DNA of 64,000 nt, from the NCBI GenBank assembly GCA_036382855.1, contig DASVPO010000031.1, positions 1-64,000 of the forward strand. The letters run 5' to 3'. Below the pieces are notes generated by a model. It was not told the origin of the DNA and ran no database searches. It saw only the letters and a list, made by a program, of their open reading frames with translations. The position numbers and the translations under genes are program-made. The stretch is from DASVTR01 sp036382855 (GTDB lineage Bacteria > Acidobacteriota > Blastocatellia > Pyrinomonadales > Pyrinomonadaceae). Positions 29,620 to 38,013 of the stretch are shown piece after piece; position 1 is the first letter of the stretch; every line of letters starts with the position of its first letter.

Positions 29620-30429
29620 TTAGAGAGCGCGCGTCACGTCAATTATACGGCGCGCGAAGGCTTCGACTTTTTCATCGAGCGTGTCGCCGCCGACAAACTC
29701 GCAGCGCGTCTCTTTCTGCGGGATGAAAAGCTCCGAGACTTCGTAGTAAGTATTACCGGCGCGTGCTTCGTCGGCGTCAATGCCGAGTTCGCCCGGCGTC
29801 CATTTCGTTAGCGGCTGGCGATACGACATCATCACGTCACGCACCTTAGGAATGCGCGGCACGTTGTGTTCGTCGTTAGTAATGCTGACAACTACGGGCG
29901 GCTCCGCTTCGACTATTTCCCAGCCCGTGTCTGTCTGCCGCTTGAGCCTGAGATTGCCGCCCGCCGGAGCCTCTATGCTGTCAACGAAAGAGACGCAGGG
30001 AAGCCCAAGCTCTTCCGCAATCAGCCCGCCCGTTTGCCCTGCTCCCCAATCCCCAGCCTCGCGTCCTGTCATAATCAGCTCAAACGTGCCGAGCTTTCGG
30101 ATTGCGGCCGCGAGCACGCGCGCTGTCGTGAGCGGGTCTGGATTCGGATTGCCTTCATTGATAACGAGCGCCGCCGCGTCTGCCTTCATCGCCAGCGCCT
30201 TGCGCAGGGAGTCTTCAGCGGAAGGCTGCCCGTAGGAGAGCGCTGTTATCTTCGCTCCGCCCAGATGCTCGCGAAGCTGCAAAGCTGTTTCGAGCGCATT
30301 CTCGCAGAAGATGTTGGTGACAAGATTAGCAGCGCCGCGCTCTGCCTCGCGTCTTTCCGTGTCTATACGAAAATCGCGCGCCGGTATCTCGGGGTCTGGA
30401 ATCTGTTTGAGACAGACAAGAATGTTCAT
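29620..30429 (-). CDS. etfB: electron transfer flavoprotein beta subunit
   Basis: A 269-residue EtfB, the AMP-binding partner of EtfA. It starts NILVCLKQIPDPE, has the nucleotide segment LTTARVLAAAIRKL with GREAGDWGAGQTG, and the conserved LPCVSFVDSIE region. Length is slightly above the common 250-260. It is the second gene after the TetR regulator in the directon, 31 bp from it, so it is probably co-transcribed and under the operator at 31171. Confidence 0.95.
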   Translation of the reverse strand: MNILVCLKQIPDPEIPARDFRIDTERREAERGAANLVTNIFCENALETALQLREHLGGAKITALSYGQPSAEDSLRKALAMKADAAALVINEGNPNPDPLTTARVLAAAIRKLGTFELIMTGREAGDWGAGQTGGLIAEELGLPCVSFVDSIEAPAGGNLRLKRQTDTGWEIVEAEPPVVVSITNDEHNVPRIPKVRDVMMSYRQPLTKWTPGELGIDADEARAGNTYYEVSELFIPQKETRCEFVGGDTLDEKVEAFARRIIDVTRAL

Positions 30430-30460
30430 GTGGGAAGCAAAGGATTTTCGGTTTAGAGTT

Positions 30461-31099
30461 TCAACTTTTCACGACCTGCAAGCGCGTCTTCGCAGAGCGC
30501 GATTCCGCGACGAGCAGACCGCCGAGAGAGATTTTGACAAGCTCTGCGGCCGCCTGTTCGGCCGTCAGAGCGCCGTCCTGACGGAACCAGCGCGATAGCC
30601 AGTTAATCATGCCCAGCAGGCAGAAGGTGGCGGCCGTCGTGTCCACATCCTGCAACCTTCCAGCGACCTTCAACTCATCCAGCAGGCCGCGCAGATTATC
30701 GAAGTATTCGCGTTTACGCTGCGTGATTTTCCTGCCTTGGGCGGGCGTCAGGGCCGTCACTTCGTCAACGAGAATCGTGATCGCGCCCTGCCCTCTGGTG
30801 ACAAGTTGCGCGTGAGCAGAGACTATGAAACGCAGGCGAGCCTCCGCATCCTTGATAGCACGAGCCGGAACAGCAACCTCTTCCTCCAACTCGTCGAGGC
30901 CGAAATTCATAATGTCGAACAGCAACTCTTTCTTCCCGCTGATGTAATGATAAAGCCCTGCCTTCGTCATCCCAAGCGCGTTGGCTATGTCATTGACGGA
31001 GGTGGCATCATACCCTTTGCGCAGGATAATCTGCGCCGCCGTACGGTAAATCTCCGCCAGCCGCTCGTTGTTCTGTGCCGATTTCTTTTGTGCTTTCAT
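30461..31099 (-). CDS. TetR-family regulator of fatty-acid catabolism
   Basis: A 212-residue TetR/AcrR repressor. The N-terminal helix-turn-helix is at about residues 32-60 (TSVNDIANALGMTKAGLYHYI), and the C-terminal region is a helical ligand domain with TRGQGAITILVDEV typical of ACAD-cluster regulators. It heads the minus-strand directon (etfB, etfA, EMO and onward) and is divergent from an acyl-CoA dehydrogenase. A 16-bp palindrome overlaps its predicted promoter, consistent with autorepression lifted by acyl-CoA. The same palindrome occurs before the TonB receptor gene. Confidence 0.9.
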   Translation of the reverse strand: MKAQKKSAQNNERLAEIYRTAAQIILRKGYDATSVNDIANALGMTKAGLYHYISGKKELLFDIMNFGLDELEEEVAVPARAIKDAEARLRFIVSAHAQLVTRGQGAITILVDEVTALTPAQGRKITQRKREYFDNLRGLLDELKVAGRLQDVDTTAATFCLLGMINWLSRWFRQDGALTAEQAAAELVKISLGGLLVAESRSAKTRLQVVKS

Positions 31100-31170
31100 C
31101 CTCGACTCTTCGGATTCTGCGAAGCGGCGCGATAACAGGGGTTGTGCGCAGAGCCGCCGCGATGCTATTT

Positions 31171-31186
31171 TACCGACCGGCCGGTA
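31171..31186. promoter_or_regulatory. TetR-type operator TACCGACCGGCCGGTA
   Basis: A 16-bp palindrome with an inner perfect ACCGGCCGGT, in the 199-bp region between the TetR gene and the divergent acyl-CoA dehydrogenase gene. It is immediately downstream of the predicted -10 of the TetR promoter. It is a second copy of the motif at 6532-6547. The motif also resembles the published PfmR site of Thermus, a TetR protein of fatty-acid/phenylacetate genes (recalled, not checked). Confidence 0.75.
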
Positions 31187-31193
31187 GGTTGAC

Positions 31194-31223
31194 GTTATAC
31201 ATCCGATTCGTGCTTCGCGTCAA
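31194..31223 (-). promoter_or_regulatory. sigma70-like promoter for the TetR-etfBA-EMO run
   Basis: On the minus strand TTGACG (31218-31223), 18-bp spacer, TATAAC (31194-31199). Transcription would start within the operator at 31171-31186. Confidence 0.5.
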
Positions 31224-31298
31224 CAAACTGCGCGCCTGCGATAAAGCGTAAAGTTATTTCCGTTAACATCCGACATCGAAAAGAGTCTACCTCAAATT

Positions 31299-33071
31299 AT
31301 GTCAGCCACAACCGATGCCATCAAATCCAGCGGAGGCGGCCACTTTTTAACTTTTGAGGTGAGCAGCTCCGACGTGTTCACGCGCGAAGACCTTTCGCCA
31401 GCGCAAGCTATGTTTGGCCGCATCGCGGAGGATTTCATGCGCACGGAAGTCCTGCCCGTCGAAGAGCAAATCTATAACAAGGACTGGGCCCTGACGCGCG
31501 AGTTGCTTTTGAAGGCCGGAGAGCTTGACTTGCTGCGCGTGGACATCCCGGAAGCATACGGCGGCCTCGGACTCGATAAGGTCAGTTCGGCTTACGTGGG
31601 CGAGCAGATAGGCGTCATGCCCTCCTTCGCAGGCTCGCTCGGCGCGCACACCACCATCGGCACGCTCCCCATAGTCTATTTCGGCAACGGAGAACAGAAG
31701 GCAAAGTATTTGCCGCGACTGGCCTCCGGCGAGTGGGTCGCGGCCTACGCCCTGACCGAACCCGGCTCAGGCTCCGATGCTCTGGCCGCACGCGCACGCG
31801 CGCAGCTTTCCGCAGACGGCACACATTATCTACTGAACGGCCAGAAGATGTGGATAACAAACGGCGGCTTCGCGGACGTGTTCACCATCTTCGCTAAAGT
31901 TGACGGCGAGAAATTCACGGCCTTCATAGTTGAGCGCGGCATGGGAGTCGTGAGCGGGCGCGAAGAGCCAAAGCTCGGACTCGACGGCTCTTCCACGACG
32001 GCGCTCATCCTTGAAAATGTGCGTGTGCCCGTTGAAAACGTGCTGGGCCATGTGGGCGAAGGGCACAGGGTCGCCTTCAACATACTGAACCTCGGACGCC
32101 TCAAGCTCGGCACGCGCAACATAGGAAGCGCCAAGCAGGCACTAACGCGCGCCGCACGCTATGCGGTCGAGCGGCAACAATTCGGACGCGCCATCAGCGA
32201 GTTTGGCATGATACGACAGAAGCTTGGCGAGATGGCCGTGCGTTGTTTCGTGGGCGATGCGATGGTCTATCGCACGCTCGGAGACGTTGACAGGGCGCTC
32301 GAAGCAGTCGCACCCGAAGACACCGCGCGTGTGCTCAAGACCATAGAAGGCTTCGCCGTCGAGTGTTCCATCAATAAAGTCTGGACCAGCGAGGCGCAGA
32401 GCTTCGTGGTTGACGAGGCTTTACAGGTTTACGGCGGCTACGGATACTCGAAGGAGTTTCCAGCCGAGCGTGCCTACCGCGACGCGCGCATCACACGCAT
32501 CTACGAGGGCACTAACGAGATCAACCGCCTCATTATCCCCACGCGCCTCCTGAAGAATACGCAAACCGCGCCTCTCTTTACCATCGAGAACGCCATGCGC
32601 GCCCTTGAAGATGCGAATGATTCTTCAACAAGCAAAGAGATGCCCTTTTCAGCCGAGCGCGACCTGCTTTCGCGTGCCAAACGCCTGTGTCTCTTCACGC
32701 TCGGTCGTGCGAAGGCAGCCTACGGCGACGCTTTAACGGGCGAGCAGGAAGTGCTCGCACACATCGCAGACATCATCATAGAAGTTTACGCACTGGAGAG
32801 CGCGATTCTCAGAACAGAGAAACTGATTGACACGAAGGGCAGCGATGAATCCGCAACGCCCGTTGACATCACGCGCACTTACTGTAGCGATGCCGCGGAT
32901 AGAATTCAGCACTCGGCCAAACAGGTCGTCGCCGCGCTCGCAAAGAGCGAAGAGCTTCAACATCTTCTGGACGGCGTGCAAAGGCTCACCCGTCACCAAC
33001 CCTACGACACCGTTGCCGCGCGCCGCCGCATCAGCGACTCTATCATCCGCGCCGGTCGTTATTACCTCTAG
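31299..33071 (+). CDS. acyl-CoA dehydrogenase, VLCAD-like long form
   Basis: A 590-residue ACAD with the extra C-terminal helical domain of very-long-chain dehydrogenases. Substrate/FAD segments YALTEPGSGSDALA (about 149-162) and the catalytic glutamate in YEGTNEINR are intact. The usual VLCAD partners are EtfAB. It is transcribed divergently from the TetR gene and shares the operator region, so it is likely a direct target. The alternative C-terminal fold after residue 430 distinguishes it from the three 375-411-residue ACADs in the window. Confidence 0.94.
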   Translation: MSATTDAIKSSGGGHFLTFEVSSSDVFTREDLSPAQAMFGRIAEDFMRTEVLPVEEQIYNKDWALTRELLLKAGELDLLRVDIPEAYGGLGLDKVSSAYVGEQIGVMPSFAGSLGAHTTIGTLPIVYFGNGEQKAKYLPRLASGEWVAAYALTEPGSGSDALAARARAQLSADGTHYLLNGQKMWITNGGFADVFTIFAKVDGEKFTAFIVERGMGVVSGREEPKLGLDGSSTTALILENVRVPVENVLGHVGEGHRVAFNILNLGRLKLGTRNIGSAKQALTRAARYAVERQQFGRAISEFGMIRQKLGEMAVRCFVGDAMVYRTLGDVDRALEAVAPEDTARVLKTIEGFAVECSINKVWTSEAQSFVVDEALQVYGGYGYSKEFPAERAYRDARITRIYEGTNEINRLIIPTRLLKNTQTAPLFTIENAMRALEDANDSSTSKEMPFSAERDLLSRAKRLCLFTLGRAKAAYGDALTGEQEVLAHIADIIIEVYALESAILRTEKLIDTKGSDESATPVDITRTYCSDAADRIQHSAKQVVAALAKSEELQHLLDGVQRLTRHQPYDTVAARRRISDSIIRAGRYYL

Positions 33072-33128
33072 AGCGCAGGTTGAATATAAAAAGAGCTTGA
33101 AGCGTAGGAATGAAGCATGAAAGTCTAA

Positions 33129-33153
33129 GGACAGAATTTTAATTTCTGTCCTC
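33129..33153. terminator. bidirectional terminator-like hairpin
   Basis: Stem AGGACAGAA/TTCTGTCCT around an AT-rich loop, between the convergent VLCAD-like gene and the hypothetical gene at 33166. There is no long U-tract, so termination strength is uncertain. Confidence 0.45.
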
Positions 33154-33165
33154 AAGCCTCTGCTC

Positions 33166-33597
33166 TTATTCCTGCTTTCTCGACCAGCGCTCTAAAAGCT
33201 TCCGGCGATTCTCCAGCTTCTTTTCTATGCCCGCGACTCTCATCACGAGGCGTTCGAGGTTGGATAGATAATCCGGCTCGCCCATGGTTTCCCTGATTTC
33301 GCTGATGAACGGCTGGAGCTTTGCGAAGACGACTATGTGTTCCGAGTTGCCTTCAAGGAAGAGTTTTTCGTCAATCCCTCCGTTGTTGACGAAGGAGGCC
33401 GCCGTCTCCCAGTGTGAGACGACCATGCGATAAAAAGCGCTCTGTTTCTCTCCGCTCAGCATCAGGCGCACAATGTCTTTGCCGTTCTGCGGCGCAAATT
33501 CCGTGAAGAACCAGTGGCGCGCTTCGCGCATCAGGGCCTCGCTCCTCATCTCGTAAAGCTTCAAGATAGCGATTACGTCCAGAGGCTTTGTCTCCAT
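33166..33597 (-). CDS. conserved-looking hypothetical protein, helical
   Basis: A 143-residue soluble protein with no recognised family. It is rich in helix-forming residues, with Trp/Phe pairs (ARHWFFTEFAP, HWETAASFVN) and a charged C-terminus that looks coiled-coil (GIEKKLENRRKLLERWSRKQE). No signal peptide or membrane segment. It is followed after 24 bp by the TPR gene's stop. Some DUF4760-like proteins look similar, but that is a weak impression. Confidence 0.65.
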   Translation of the reverse strand: METKPLDVIAILKLYEMRSEALMREARHWFFTEFAPQNGKDIVRLMLSGEKQSAFYRMVVSHWETAASFVNNGGIDEKLFLEGNSEHIVVFAKLQPFISEIRETMGEPDYLSNLERLVMRVAGIEKKLENRRKLLERWSRKQE

Positions 33598-33621
33598 CAG
33601 CGTTCATCCTCCTCTTATCCA

Positions 33622-34356
33622 TTACGGCGTCAGAACGAAGTTTGCATCCGCAACCTTCAACGACGCGAAGGTTGCCTGCGTTTCACTTGTCAGCCGCGAG
33701 CGGCACAGCTTCAGGTTGTATGCGGCCTCGCCAAAATCCGCAGTTGACTGGCCGAGCGCGATTTCAAACTCCTGCGCGGCCTCCTCGATACGCCCCGCCA
33801 GAGCCAGCATCACTCCCAGATTATTATGCGCCGCCGGAAACCCACTCTTAGAGCGCGCCAGAGCTTCCCTGAAAAGTGCGGCCGCGCCTTCATAATCGCC
33901 TTCGCGCCCCTTCAACAGCCCTAGCCTGTAATGGGCGACGGCCAACTTCGCTTCCGTATACTTCCCGTCAGAAGTAGCTATGACCTGTTTGTAAGCTTCC
34001 TTCGCATCGTCGAGCCGACTTGAGATTTCGAGCGCGACGCCCAGCGCATAAAGCGCCTTCGGGTAACGCCCGCCGCGAGCTTCGATTGCTCTGCGATACA
34101 TGTTGATTGCATCTGCGGTTCGGTTGAGTTCGAAGTAGCAGACGCCTGTGTTGTAGAGCGCCTGCGCATAGGCCGCGTCCTTTCCCTGCCTGACCTGCGC
34201 GTACTCTCTGATGGCCGCTTCATACTCGCCGCGCGCGTATCTTTCATTGCCGCGCCTGATTGCCTCCTGCTGCGCTTCCGTGCCAACGGCCTGAGCAAAA
34301 GTCAAAGTGCAGGAGAACGTCAAAAGCAGCAGCGCCAGCATAAGTCTCTTTTTCAT
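33622..34356 (-). CDS. secreted TPR-repeat protein
   Basis: From the ATG at 34356 (GGAGGAAGG upstream) this 244-residue protein has a signal peptide MKKRLMLALLLLTFSCTLTFAQ, then about five tetratricopeptide repeats (for example YARGEYEAAIREYAQV, AQALYNTGVCYFELNR, AAHNNLGVMLALAGR). It likely acts in the periplasm as a protein-protein scaffold; the partner is not apparent. The stretch near the C-terminus (RSRLTSETQATFASLKV) is no longer TPR-like. Confidence 0.85.
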   Translation of the reverse strand: MKKRLMLALLLLTFSCTLTFAQAVGTEAQQEAIRRGNERYARGEYEAAIREYAQVRQGKDAAYAQALYNTGVCYFELNRTADAINMYRRAIEARGGRYPKALYALGVALEISSRLDDAKEAYKQVIATSDGKYTEAKLAVAHYRLGLLKGREGDYEGAAALFREALARSKSGFPAAHNNLGVMLALAGRIEEAAQEFEIALGQSTADFGEAAYNLKLCRSRLTSETQATFASLKVADANFVLTP

Positions 34357-34495
34357 CGTCGCCTTCCTCCAGGACATTTGGATTTACCACTGGCGACGAG
34401 GATAAAGGCGGCTGCTCTCTGGCGTCTTTCCCGTTTTTGCTAAGCGTTGACGAATCTTGCTATTAGATCAATTGGCCCATTAAAAAGCTTTCGTT

Positions 34496-35353
34496 CTACG
34501 ATTGAAACATCAGGCGATAAGAGAGCGGCGTCGTTCCAGTGAGTTTGCGGAAGAGACGACTAAAGTGGCTCTGATGGCTAAAGCCTGCGCGGAAGCCCAC
34601 TTCAACCAGCGACAACTTGCTTCCGGCCAGCAGCGACTTCGCACGCTCGACGCGAAACTTTATCAAATACTGATGCGGCGTTGTGCCAGTCGCCCTCTTA
34701 AACTCGCGCGCGAAATGAAAGGTACTCATCCCGGCCGCGCCCGCCAGTTCCGAAAGTGACAAATCACGCTCGTAGTTGTCGCCTATAAAATCCATCACCG
34801 CGCGCAGCTTCTGTTTCGTCAGGCCGCCCGCGAATCTCTGCGCGTTGTGGCCCTCCGCCGTGTAATGGCGCAGCAGGTGAACGGCCAGAAGGTTTGCGAG
34901 CGACTCAGCATAAAGGCGACCGCCGGGAGCGCCCGTATCAAGCTCCGCCAGAAGCGCCCTGCCTATGTTGCTGATGATTGGGTCGCTCGGAGAACAACGC
35001 TCTACGACTTCAACATGAGCGTGAGCTGTCGTCTCGGAAGCAGCGCGCAGGATGAGCGATGGTTCGAGGTAGAGAGCAAGATGCTCGGCTTCGCCTTCGA
35101 GCCGCGCGGACATCGCCTGCCCCGAAGGAATCACACACGCGCTGCCTCTAGCATAGCCGCGAACGCGAAAGCCGCTCGCAGTGCTTATCTCTCCGTTACA
35201 GGTCTCGCTCAGGGGCGTGACGACCAGATGCTCCTGATGAACATGTTCTGGAAGTTCGCCTGCGCGAAAACGGAAGTGCTCAAGCTTGATTCCGTCCCAG
35301 ACGGCCCTTCGCTTGAAGAAAGCTGGCGATTGATTCAAAGCAAGCGCGTGCAT
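34496..35353 (-). CDS. AraC-family transcriptional regulator
   Basis: A 285-residue regulator with an N-terminal cupin-like sensor region and the C-terminal double HTH (about 185-283): LSELAGAAGMSTFHFAREFKR, then LVEVGFRAGFSHQSHFSRLFR and the end LTGTTPLSYR. It is 12 bp downstream of the TetR gene at 35366 on the same strand, so the two regulators may be co-transcribed. The target is unknown; the divergent monooxygenase/SDR genes are the nearest candidates. Confidence 0.9.
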   Translation of the reverse strand: MHALALNQSPAFFKRRAVWDGIKLEHFRFRAGELPEHVHQEHLVVTPLSETCNGEISTASGFRVRGYARGSACVIPSGQAMSARLEGEAEHLALYLEPSLILRAASETTAHAHVEVVERCSPSDPIISNIGRALLAELDTGAPGGRLYAESLANLLAVHLLRHYTAEGHNAQRFAGGLTKQKLRAVMDFIGDNYERDLSLSELAGAAGMSTFHFAREFKRATGTTPHQYLIKFRVERAKSLLAGSKLSLVEVGFRAGFSHQSHFSRLFRKLTGTTPLSYRLMFQS

Positions 35354-35365
35354 AATTTTTAAGCC

Positions 35366-36058
35366 TCACTTTGCCCGGGCCGCACGGCTGCGTTTACCCT
35401 TCGCTGCGGGCAAAGCCGTCGAACCGCTCTTTGTTGCATGACGACGAAGACGTTCCAGTATGGCATCTCGCGCACGCGCAAACGCCTGCTTGTCTCCGTA
35501 TAGCTGGAAAGCCCAGTTGGCTCCCAACTCAAGCGAATTAAACTCAAACGTAAGCTGTGTGGGGTCAACTACGCGGTCAAGCTGTCCTGCATTCTGTGCC
35601 TCTACGACGGCACGCCGCAGCGTCGAGAGCCATTCCTTCATAATTTCCGCAATGCGGTCGCGCACGGGGCCGGGCCGCCCGTCAAACTCCGCCGCGGCGG
35701 CAGCGAAAAAACATCCACCACGGAAGACTCCGTCGCGCACGTAGAAGAGCCAGATGTCACACAGCTTCCACAAACGCGCGAGCCCCACTTCAGCATCGAA
35801 GGCCGGACGAATCACTTCATGGATGAAGATTTTGCGCGCCGCTTCGATTGTGGCGAGTTGCAAATCTTCCTTTGAGCCGAAGTGTGCGAACAGCCCGCTC
35901 TTGCTCATCCCTGTCTCTGTCGCAAGCCGACCTATCGTCAACCCTTCGAGGCCCTCCGCAGAAGCTATGTGAACCGCCGCCTCTAAAATGCTCTGGCGCG
36001 TGCGCTCCCCGTGAGCTTTGCGAGCCTTCGCGGCGGGCCTCATCGCTTCTGCACTCAT
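35366..36058 (-). CDS. TetR-family regulator (TetR/AcrR, C-terminal YsiA-like)
   Basis: A 230-residue TetR protein. The HTH covers about residues 36-66 (GLTIGRLATETGMSKSGLFAHF), and the C-terminal domain has the FYVRDGVFRGGCFFAAAAAEF segment of the TetR_C_11-like group. A Lys/Arg tail follows. AGGAG before the ATG supports the start. It is divergent from the flavin monooxygenase gene; a 12-bp palindrome near its promoter suggests autorepression and possible control of that gene. Confidence 0.9.
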   Translation of the reverse strand: MSAEAMRPAAKARKAHGERTRQSILEAAVHIASAEGLEGLTIGRLATETGMSKSGLFAHFGSKEDLQLATIEAARKIFIHEVIRPAFDAEVGLARLWKLCDIWLFYVRDGVFRGGCFFAAAAAEFDGRPGPVRDRIAEIMKEWLSTLRRAVVEAQNAGQLDRVVDPTQLTFEFNSLELGANWAFQLYGDKQAFARARDAILERLRRHATKSGSTALPAAKGKRSRAARAK

Positions 36059-36094
36059 CCTGAAATCTCCTGCTGCGTTCCTGAATCAGCCGCC

Positions 36095-36114
36095 AATATA
36101 GCACGAACGTTCGT
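36095..36114 (-). promoter_or_regulatory. operator ACGAACGTTCGT beside an extended -10
   Basis: A perfect 12-bp palindrome at 36103-36114 lies directly upstream of TGCTATATT (extended -10, hexamer 36095-36100) on the minus strand, 37 bp before the TetR start. A bound dimer would sit between -35 and -10. Confidence 0.55.
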
Positions 36115-36191
36115 TTTAAGCTAGAGTAATAATGAGCAAACTGAACGGCGCGCCGGATTTCGGCTTCAGCCTCAAGTTTACTCAAACGATG

Positions 36192-36220
36192 TTGACTTGG
36201 ATTATATCTACACGTATCTA
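36192..36220 (+). promoter_or_regulatory. sigma70-like promoter for the monooxygenase gene
   Basis: TTGACT, 17-bp spacer, TATCTA, 140 bp before the GTG start at 36360. Seen by eye; the long leader is unexplained. Confidence 0.35.
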
Positions 36221-36359
36221 TAGACTCTCGGAAGCGTTGCCGCTTCAAGCACGCTTTCGCGGCTTGTGTTGCAGGCGTGATAGCAATCCTATGGCTTATC
36301 AAGAGATAATAGCCAACCATAAAAAGTTACACGACGGCCGTGTCTCGTAGAGGTAAGAA

Positions 36360-37898
36360 GTGAAGTCTGAAGAAAAGAGCGTTAGTGCGCGGGTTGCGAT
36401 TATCGGCAGCGGCTTCGGCGGCCTTGGAGCGGCCATACGACTGAAGCAGGAGGGCCTTGAAGACTTTGTTATCCTTGAGCGCGCGAGCGATGTCGGCGGG
36501 ACGTGGCGTGACAACACGTATCCGGGCTGCGCCTGCGACGTGGAATCGCACCTCTACTCGTTTTCCTTTGCGCCGAGCCCTGAATGGACGCACAGCTTCT
36601 CGCCTCAGCCGGAAATCTGGGCCTACCTGAAACGTTGCGCCCGCGACTTCGGCCTGCTGCCGCACATACGTTTTCAACACGAAGTGCGGGAAGCCGCGTG
36701 GGAAGAGGACGCGCAACGGTGGCGCATCGAAACCTCGCAAGGCAGCTTCACGGCATCTGTCCTCGTGATGGCGGCGGGCGCTCTCAGTGAGCCTCGTTTG
36801 CCGCAGCTTCCCGGACTGGAAAACTTTCAGGGCAAGGTGTTTCACTCCGCGCGATGGGAGCATGACTACGACCTGACGGAGCGCCGCGTGGCCGTCGTCG
36901 GCACTGGCGCATCGGCCATCCAGTTTGTCCCCGAAATTCAGCCGCGTGTCTCGAAGCTGCATATCTTCCAGCGCACGCCGCCGTGGATTGTTCCGCGCCG
37001 CGACCGCAGGCTGAGCGAGCGTGAGCGCAGGCTATTCCGACGTTTCCCGGCGGCGCAGCGCGCGGTGCGCGCCTCAATCTATCTTTTTCGCGAACTATTC
37101 CTGCTGGGCTTTCGTCACCTCTGGCTGGCAGGACAAATCGAGAAGCTTGCGCGGCGACATCTCGAACGTCAGGTCACAGACCCCACGCTTCGCGCGAAGC
37201 TTCTGCCCGATTATGCTATCGGCTGCAAGCGCATACTCATCTCAAACAACTACTTTCCATCGCTCATGCGTTCTAACGTCGAGGTGATAACGGAAGGAAT
37301 AGCGGAGGTGCGTGAGTCTTCAATCGTAGACCGCTCAGGCGTGGAGCGCGAAGTTGATGCCATCATCTTCGGTACAGGCTTCCGTGTGACAGACCCGCCG
37401 CTCGCCGCGCACATACGCGGCCGCGGAGGTCGAACGCTGTCAGAGGTCTGGGCCGGAAGCCCGCAGGCACACGCAGGAACAACCGTCGCAGGATTTCCAA
37501 ACCTCTTCATTCTGCTCGGCCCCAACACGGGTCTCGGACACAACTCGGTCGTCTACATGATAGAGGCACAGATAGAACACCTGCTGGCTGCACTCAAATA
37601 CATGTGGCGGCGCGGCGCGTGCGCCATTGAGCCGCGACCCGAGGCGCAGTCAGCTTTCGTTGCGGAAGTACAGAAGAGAATGGAAGGGACTGTGTGGATT
37701 GCAGGTGGATGCGCGAGTTGGTATCTGGATTCAACCGGGCGCAACTCAACAATCTGGCCTGACTTCACATGGCGATTTCGTCGCCGCGTCGCGCGCCTGA
37801 ATAGAGACGAATATGTGTTGAGTTTTCCAGAGAAGGCTGAGCAACAGACCGCAGAACTTTTTCAGCCGTTGGCGACGCGAGAAGCAAAACATGTCTGA
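36360..37898 (+). CDS. flavin-containing (Baeyer-Villiger type) monooxygenase
   Basis: A 512-residue NADPH/FAD monooxygenase. The FAD motif is GSGFGG (residues 16-21), the Baeyer-Villiger fingerprint FQGKVFHSARW is at about 156-166, and the second Rossmann motif GTGASA is at 181-186. It would insert oxygen into ketones or oxidise a heteroatom. The GTG start has GAGG six bases upstream. It is followed by an SDR, like the mymA-type ketone/alcohol modules of actinobacteria; the alpha/beta hydrolase usual in such modules is absent here, though one lies at 9962. Confidence 0.9.
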   Translation: MKSEEKSVSARVAIIGSGFGGLGAAIRLKQEGLEDFVILERASDVGGTWRDNTYPGCACDVESHLYSFSFAPSPEWTHSFSPQPEIWAYLKRCARDFGLLPHIRFQHEVREAAWEEDAQRWRIETSQGSFTASVLVMAAGALSEPRLPQLPGLENFQGKVFHSARWEHDYDLTERRVAVVGTGASAIQFVPEIQPRVSKLHIFQRTPPWIVPRRDRRLSERERRLFRRFPAAQRAVRASIYLFRELFLLGFRHLWLAGQIEKLARRHLERQVTDPTLRAKLLPDYAIGCKRILISNNYFPSLMRSNVEVITEGIAEVRESSIVDRSGVEREVDAIIFGTGFRVTDPPLAAHIRGRGGRTLSEVWAGSPQAHAGTTVAGFPNLFILLGPNTGLGHNSVVYMIEAQIEHLLAALKYMWRRGACAIEPRPEAQSAFVAEVQKRMEGTVWIAGGCASWYLDSTGRNSTIWPDFTWRFRRRVARLNRDEYVLSFPEKAEQQTAELFQPLATREAKHV

Positions 37899-37977
37899 TA
37901 CTTTTCGCGCCGCACGCCGAGCGACCATCGAGGGCGTGCTGGACCGGCGGGCGCTGCCTGACGCTTCGAGTTCTTAA
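37891..37977 (+). CDS. 28-residue ORF overlapping the monooxygenase stop
   Basis: ATGTCTGA overlaps the monooxygenase stop by 8 nt, so translation could be coupled. It encodes MSDTFRAARRATIEGV and ends after 28 residues in a Ser-rich tail. It may be a truncated gene start or a chance ORF; no family is recognisable. Confidence 0.25.
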   Translation: MSDTFRAARRATIEGVLDRRALPDASSS

Positions 37978-38013
37978 CAGCCAACGGCCTTTCCGTTATC
38001 AGGAGGATGTGTT

